Position numbers and translations under genes: made by a program
The notes under the pieces: generated by a model
Told to the model about the DNA's origin: nothing
The model's input: the letters and a program-made list of their open reading frames with translations, nothing else
Database searches by the model: none
NCBI GenBank assembly: GCA_031291645.1
Contig: JARLIQ010000093.1
Location: 1 to 54,206 of the forward strand
DNA: 54,206 nucleotides
Reading direction: 5' to 3'
From: Caulobacteraceae bacterium
GTDB lineage: Bacteria > Pseudomonadota > Alphaproteobacteria > Caulobacterales > Caulobacteraceae
In this document: piece by piece, positions 50,395 to 54,206 of the stretch
How positions within the stretch are numbered: position 1 is the first letter of the stretch
How the letters are laid out: each line of letters opens with the position of its first letter

Positions 50395-52227
50395 TTAAGG
50401 CTTCAGTCCCAGGGTCCGGCCCGGCGCGCCGGCCGCGTCGAAGTAGGGCGCGCCGCCGGCGTCCTGGGCGTTCAGCACCGTGACGAAGCCGCCGCCCCCC
50501 GGTGCCGAGCGGACCGTCCGTGCGCTGAACGGGACCGGCGCCCCGCCCTTCAGGCTCTCGCTCAGCACCCGCCCGCGCTGGGCGCCCCGCGCCGCCACCT
50601 TCAGGCGCAGCGCCTTGGCGATGGTGACGGCGAGGTCGGCGTTGCTGACCGGGTCGGGATCGACGAAGCCGGCTTTGAAGTCCGGGCCGATCGCGGCCAT
50701 GAAGTTGTGGGTGTCCGCGCGGCCGAAGGTCCCGTGGATGCCCTGCCCCTGCTGCAGGTCGGTGTCGGCCACCTCGACGCCGCAGACCTCCGGCCGTCCG
50801 CAGTCGCCGGCGAAGCTCCGGAAGCTGACGATGATCGCGGGCCTGGGCGTGCGGGCCGAGCCCTCCAGTCCCACCGCGCTGAACGGCAGGGCGCCGGGAA
50901 CCGGGCCGAGCGCGTCGTCGACGAAGACCGCGCCGGTGTAGTCCTGGGCGACGAGGGCGGCGACCACCTTGGGCGCCAGCGCCCTGGCGTCGGACCGCGG
51001 CAGCCAGATCAGGTCGGCCCCGCCGTTGGAGCCGATCACCACCTCGGGATGCGCCGGGTCCGCGCCCAGGGCCGCCCCGCCGTGCCGGGGATGGAAGCCG
51101 TCGTTCAGCTCCACCGGAAGGCCGCTGCCGTCGTAGAGCGGCAGGCCGAGCGCCTGGGCGAGGTCGATGGCCAGGAAGCCGGGCGGCAGGAAACCCCTGG
51201 GCACGTCGCGATAGGCGATGCGGGCCGCCGGGCTGGTCGCGCTCTGCTTGGAGGTGGTGGAGAAGCCGTGGTCGGCGGTGATCACCACGTCGGTGGTCTT
51301 GTCCAGGCCGAGCGCGCGCAGGGTGTCGCGCAGACGCTGGAGGTCGTTCGAGGCGTTGCGGATCGCGGCCAGGGTGGTCGGCCCGTTGATCCCCGGCGAG
51401 AGGGTGTTCAGGCTGTCGCCCTGGTTATGCTGGGTGCCGTCGGGATCGCGCGACCAGAAGACCATGACGAACGGCTTGTGCGCGGCCTTGAACCGCGGCA
51501 GCAGCACCTTGGTCGCCACGTCGGCGAACCAGTTCTGCTGTTCGACGTTGGCCACCTTGACCCCCGAGCGGATGTAGTCGCCCGGATCGGTGTTCAGCCC
51601 CCGGTCCGGCGCGGTGGTGGCAAGGCCCGCGGCCTTCATCGCCTGCAGCAGCCATTGCGGGACGGGCAGGCCATCGGACGCGCCGGTCTCGTCGTCGACG
51701 ACGATGGTCTGGGTCGCCGGATCGGCGGTCACGTCCTGCACCCGCGCCGGACCCAGCTTGCCCACCACGGCGGTGGAGAATCCCTGCGCCCGCGCGGCGG
51801 CCAGCAGGCTGGTCTCGCCCAGGTAGTCGCCGTCGAAGCGCCGGTTCATGTCGGCCAGCACCTGATCGTCCTCCAGCGTCGGGGTCAGGCTGCCGTAGGC
51901 GGCGCCGAGCGGCGGCCCGCCGGTGTAGACCACGTTGGCGAAGTCGCCGGTGTCGCCCAGCCGGTGGCCGGTGGCGATGGCCGAGGCGTTGGGCGTGGTC
52001 ACGGTGGGGAACAGCGAGTGGCTGTTGCGGAAATCCACGCCCTGGTCGCGCACCAGGGCCAGGGCCGGGGCGGTGTCCGGGGTCACGACCTGCGAGCGCA
52101 GGCCGTCGGCGACGAAGATGATCACATTGTGCGGCCGGCGGGCGGCGTGGACCCACAGGCCGGCGCCGACCAGGGCCAGGCCCGCGACGACGAGGATCAG
52201 GCTGAGACGAAAGCGGCCGGGGGTCAT
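50395..52227 (-). CDS. membrane-anchored alkaline-phosphatase-superfamily phosphodiesterase/phosphatase
   Basis: A 610-residue protein with an N-terminal anchor (LSLILVVAGLALVGAGLWV). The metal-binding Asp is in VIIFVADGLRS, the Thr/Ser nucleophile lies in FPTVTTPNASAIATG, and further metal ligands are in THNQGDS and VITADHGFS. This resembles nucleotide pyrophosphatase/phosphodiesterase-type members. It acts on the periplasmic face. The C-terminal 200 residues have no recognised motif. ATG start. Confidence 0.88.
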   Translation of the reverse strand: MTPGRFRLSLILVVAGLALVGAGLWVHAARRPHNVIIFVADGLRSQVVTPDTAPALALVRDQGVDFRNSHSLFPTVTTPNASAIATGHRLGDTGDFANVVYTGGPPLGAAYGSLTPTLEDDQVLADMNRRFDGDYLGETSLLAAARAQGFSTAVVGKLGPARVQDVTADPATQTIVVDDETGASDGLPVPQWLLQAMKAAGLATTAPDRGLNTDPGDYIRSGVKVANVEQQNWFADVATKVLLPRFKAAHKPFVMVFWSRDPDGTQHNQGDSLNTLSPGINGPTTLAAIRNASNDLQRLRDTLRALGLDKTTDVVITADHGFSTTSKQSATSPAARIAYRDVPRGFLPPGFLAIDLAQALGLPLYDGSGLPVELNDGFHPRHGGAALGADPAHPEVVIGSNGGADLIWLPRSDARALAPKVVAALVAQDYTGAVFVDDALGPVPGALPFSAVGLEGSARTPRPAIIVSFRSFAGDCGRPEVCGVEVADTDLQQGQGIHGTFGRADTHNFMAAIGPDFKAGFVDPDPVSNADLAVTIAKALRLKVAARGAQRGRVLSESLKGGAPVPFSARTVRSAPGGGGFVTVLNAQDAGGAPYFDAAGAPGRTLGLKP

Positions 52228-52334
52228 GGAGCCTCGTTGTGGGCGGCGGAATCAATGGCGCGCGACCATGACCGCGAATTGTTACAGTCTGTGGTGCGCG
52301 GGGCTGCGCCCGCGCCTGATCGAACGGGAAAGCC

Positions 52335-52784
52335 ATGAGCGAGGTTCTGACTGGGGGATGCCTGACCGGCGGATGCCTGTGTGGCGGCGTGCGCTATCGC
52401 TATGCCGGACCGCTCGGCGGGCCGCTGGGCGCGGTGACGGTCTGCCACTGCGGCCAATGCCGGCGCGCCCAGGGCCTCGCCGCCGCGGTGGCCCCGGCGC
52501 GGGCGGCCGGGTTCGAACTTACCCAGGGCGCCGATCTGGTGCGCGAGTACGAATCCTCGCCCGGAAAGATCCGCGCCTTCTGCGGGGTCTGCGGCAGTCC
52601 GCTCTATTCGCGGCGCGTGGCCGATCCCGCGGGCCTGAGGCTTCGGCTGGGCTCGCTCGACGCCGCGCCCGAGGACCTGAAGGTTCAGGCCCACATCCAT
52701 GTCGCCGACCTGCCGGCCTGGGCCGCGCTGGACGACGATGCGCCGCGCTATGCCGGGGTCGAGCCGGGGCGGCGCTCAGCCTGA
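52335..52784 (+). CDS. GFA/CENP-V family zinc protein
   Basis: A 149-residue protein of the glutathione-dependent formaldehyde-activating (GFA) family. Zinc-binding cysteines are in GGCLCGGVRY, CHCGQCRRAQG and FCGVCGSPLY. Most members have no established substrate; glutathione conjugation of formaldehyde applies only to some. The N-terminus has a small coding tandem repeat, LTGGCLTGGCLCGG. ATG start. It is divergent from the phosphatase gene. Confidence 0.92.
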   Translation: MSEVLTGGCLTGGCLCGGVRYRYAGPLGGPLGAVTVCHCGQCRRAQGLAAAVAPARAAGFELTQGADLVREYESSPGKIRAFCGVCGSPLYSRRVADPAGLRLRLGSLDAAPEDLKVQAHIHVADLPAWAALDDDAPRYAGVEPGRRSA

Positions 52785-52853
52785 ACGAGAATTAATTCGC
52801 CGTCGCATCTTCCTGCATGTCAGCCCGCGCGGGATCGCTTAGGCTTGGCCGTA

Positions 52854-54050
52854 ATGAGCACTGGAACGATCGATCCGCCGACGCCCCAGGAGGCCGGGGC
52901 GCACCTGGTCCACGAGGTCGTGGGGCCGCCGCTGAGCGGCCTCGAGGCCGGGGTCGCGATCGGCCTGGGGGTGGTCTCGCTGATCCTGGCCGGCGCCATG
53001 CCGCTCCTGCTGGGGGCCCTGGCCGACGAGCACCGGCTGGCCGTCGCCCGGATCGGCGACACGGCCATGCTGGAGGCCCTGACCATGGGCCTGGCCGCGG
53101 GGTTCTCGGGGGCGGTGATCCGGCCGGCCCGGCTGCGGCTTATCGGCCTGGTCGCCGGACTGGCCGTGGCGGCGATCGACGTGGCCATGATCAAGACCAG
53201 CGGCCTCGGGGTGATGGCGCTGAGGGCCCTGGCCGGGCTGCCCGAGGGCGTGCTGCTCTGGATCACGATCGGCATGATCGCCCGCACGGAGACGCCGGAG
53301 CGCTGGGCCGGCGTGTTCTTCGCCGCCTCGACCTTGACGCAGTTCGCCGTCGCCGCCGCCCTGAGCGAGCTGGTGATCCCGAGCCTGCACGCCAACGGCG
53401 CCTTCGTCTTCGGCGGCCTGCTGGTGCTGGTCTGCGCGCCGGTCGCCCTGCTCGGCCGCGACCGCTATGCGGCCCTGCCCGGCGGAGGGGACCTGGCCGG
53501 GACGCCGCCGGGGCGCGGCTGGGTCGCGCTGGGCGGGACGGTGCTGTTCGCCGCCGCCGGCGGCGCCGTGGCCGTCTACATCGCGCCGCTGGCTCATCAG
53601 GCCGGCCTCGGCCCCCAGGTCGCGGGGCGGGCCATCACCGCTTCGCTGGCGGTCCAGGTCCTGGGCAGCGCCCTGGCCACGGTGGCGGCCGGGCGGGTGC
53701 ACTATTTCACCATCTTCCTGGGCTCGACCCTGGTGACGCTGGCCTGCTGGGCGGTCTACCTGTTCTGGCCGCCGGCCTGGCTGTTCATCGCGGCGGCCAT
53801 GGTCACCGGCTTCGTCGGCCTGCTGGCCACGCCCTTCCTGGTGCCGATGACCATCGAGGCCGACCCGTCGCGCCGCGCGGCGGTGCAGAGCGGCGGCGCC
53901 CAGCTGTTCGGCGGCGCGCTTGGCCCCTTCCTCGCCTCGCGCGTGGTGGGCGAGCGGGACGTCCACGGCGCCCTGGTGCTGGGCGCGGTGCTGGCCATCT
54001 CCGCGCTGGCCACCTTCGGCGGCCTGCACCTCACAGCCCGCAAATCCTGA
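52854..54050 (+). CDS. MFS-type membrane transporter
   Basis: A 398-residue protein with about 12 hydrophobic helices and cytoplasmic loops typical of MFS proteins (for example ALADEHRLAVARIG after TM2). The substrate cannot be inferred. ATG 52854 is preferred to the upstream TTG at 52845. A 10-bp palindrome GAATTAATTC (52789-52798) and CCCGCGCGGG lie upstream. The gene ends 5 bases before the stop of the next, oppositely oriented gene. Confidence 0.82.
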   Translation: MSTGTIDPPTPQEAGAHLVHEVVGPPLSGLEAGVAIGLGVVSLILAGAMPLLLGALADEHRLAVARIGDTAMLEALTMGLAAGFSGAVIRPARLRLIGLVAGLAVAAIDVAMIKTSGLGVMALRALAGLPEGVLLWITIGMIARTETPERWAGVFFAASTLTQFAVAAALSELVIPSLHANGAFVFGGLLVLVCAPVALLGRDRYAALPGGGDLAGTPPGRGWVALGGTVLFAAAGGAVAVYIAPLAHQAGLGPQVAGRAITASLAVQVLGSALATVAAGRVHYFTIFLGSTLVTLACWAVYLFWPPAWLFIAAAMVTGFVGLLATPFLVPMTIEADPSRRAAVQSGGAQLFGGALGPFLASRVVGERDVHGALVLGAVLAISALATFGGLHLTARKS

Positions 54051-54055
54051 CGACT

Positions 54056-54206
54056 TCAGGCGGCCGGAGCCGCGGCCGGCTGGCCGGCGCTCGCGGGCGC
54101 CGCGGGGACCGGCGCCGTGGGGATCGGGCCCTCGCCGGCCTGCGGCGCGGCGGCGGGGGGCGGCGCTGCCGGCGGGGCGTAGGGGGCCGCCGGAGCCGGC
54201 GGAACG
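54056..54206 (-). CDS. C-terminal tail of a Pro/Ala-rich protein, partial
   Basis: On the minus strand a frame is open from the window edge to a TGA at 54056-54058. It encodes about 49 residues of almost pure Pro/Ala/Gly (ending GQPAAAPAA). Convergent placement right after the MFS stop supports a real gene whose body lies beyond the edge. Low complexity in GC-rich DNA keeps this tentative; no function can be given. Confidence 0.5.
   Translation of the reverse strand, partial: VPPAPAAPYAPPAAPPPAAAPQAGEGPIPTAPVPAAPASAGQPAAAPAA

Noticed and set aside
49147-52338. 1063-codon plus-strand frame across the ABC permease and phosphatase
   Set aside because: It crosses two convergent real genes in a different frame or strand and has no recognisable sequence.
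1-54206. CRISPR arrays, tRNA/rRNA genes, insertion sequences, prophage or replication origin
   Set aside because: No regularly spaced repeats, tRNA-like T-loop context, transposase, integrase or origin-like repeats were seen on either strand.

Overview
The window is high-GC DNA from an alphaproteobacterium, most likely a member of the Caulobacterales (Caulobacter/Phenylobacterium type). That placement is inferred from gene content and codon bias, not from a marker gene: a fused transaldolase/phosphoglucose isomerase, a TadG-like pilus protein, FixK-type operator sequences, P450/acyl-CoA dehydrogenase catabolic genes and frequent TTG starts. I see no rRNA, tRNA, CRISPR array, transposase or phage gene. 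Coding density is high and most genes lie in short operons with overlapping stop/start codons.

Layout. 1-6.5 kb: the end of recQ, zapE, a membrane thiol protein, an alpha/beta hydrolase and tal-pgi. 6.6-13.2 kb: a serine hydrolase, then an LdtD-like L,D-transpeptidase followed by a MepK-like endopeptidase (a cell-wall pair also adjacent in E. coli), small anchored proteins around a 116-bp two-hairpin repeat, and an acyl-CoA synthetase. 13.4-18.2 kb: a polyprenol-phosphate glycosyltransferase with a GtrA domain, an Nramp-type transporter behind a Fur/Mur-like box, then an SDR and an R2-like diiron protein, each preceded by a near-consensus FixK/FNR box. 18.2-19.5 kb: two overlapping 2-oxoglutarate/Fe(II) oxygenase genes (A1, B1). 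19.5-26.3 kb: a divergent catabolic cluster with two aminoglycoside-phosphotransferase-like kinases, a P450, an acyl-CoA dehydrogenase, a DUF6285-like protein and an AttH-like protein. 26.3-28.6 kb: a TPR protein and a molybdoenzyme/cytochrome b pair.

28.7-35.2 kb is the most unusual block: a class-V-like PLP enzyme converges on an operon-like run of MFS exporter, PLP decarboxylase and TPR/ATP-grasp ligase. A SufR-like Fe-S regulator is divergent from the exporter. A perfect inverted repeat lies between regulator and exporter, and a related sequence recurs before the decarboxylase gene. I read this as a possible small biosynthesis-and-export system under iron-sulfur or redox control; this is inference.

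35.2-38 kb: an AMIN-type orphan secretin downstream of a propeptide-less S53 peptidase. 38.2-43.9 kb: two ArnT/PMT-like glycosyltransferases, an ELM1-family protein and a second pair of 2OG oxygenases (A2, B2) paralogous to A1 and B1, suggesting hydroxylation coupled to a glycan pathway. 44-54.2 kb: a TadG-like vWA protein, about 740 bases of AT-rich, repeat-rich non-coding DNA, a metallophosphatase, a small periplasmic protein, an ABC-2 exporter pair, a membrane-anchored alkaline-phosphatase-superfamily enzyme, a GFA-family protein, an MFS transporter and the tail of a Pro/Ala-rich protein running off the right edge.
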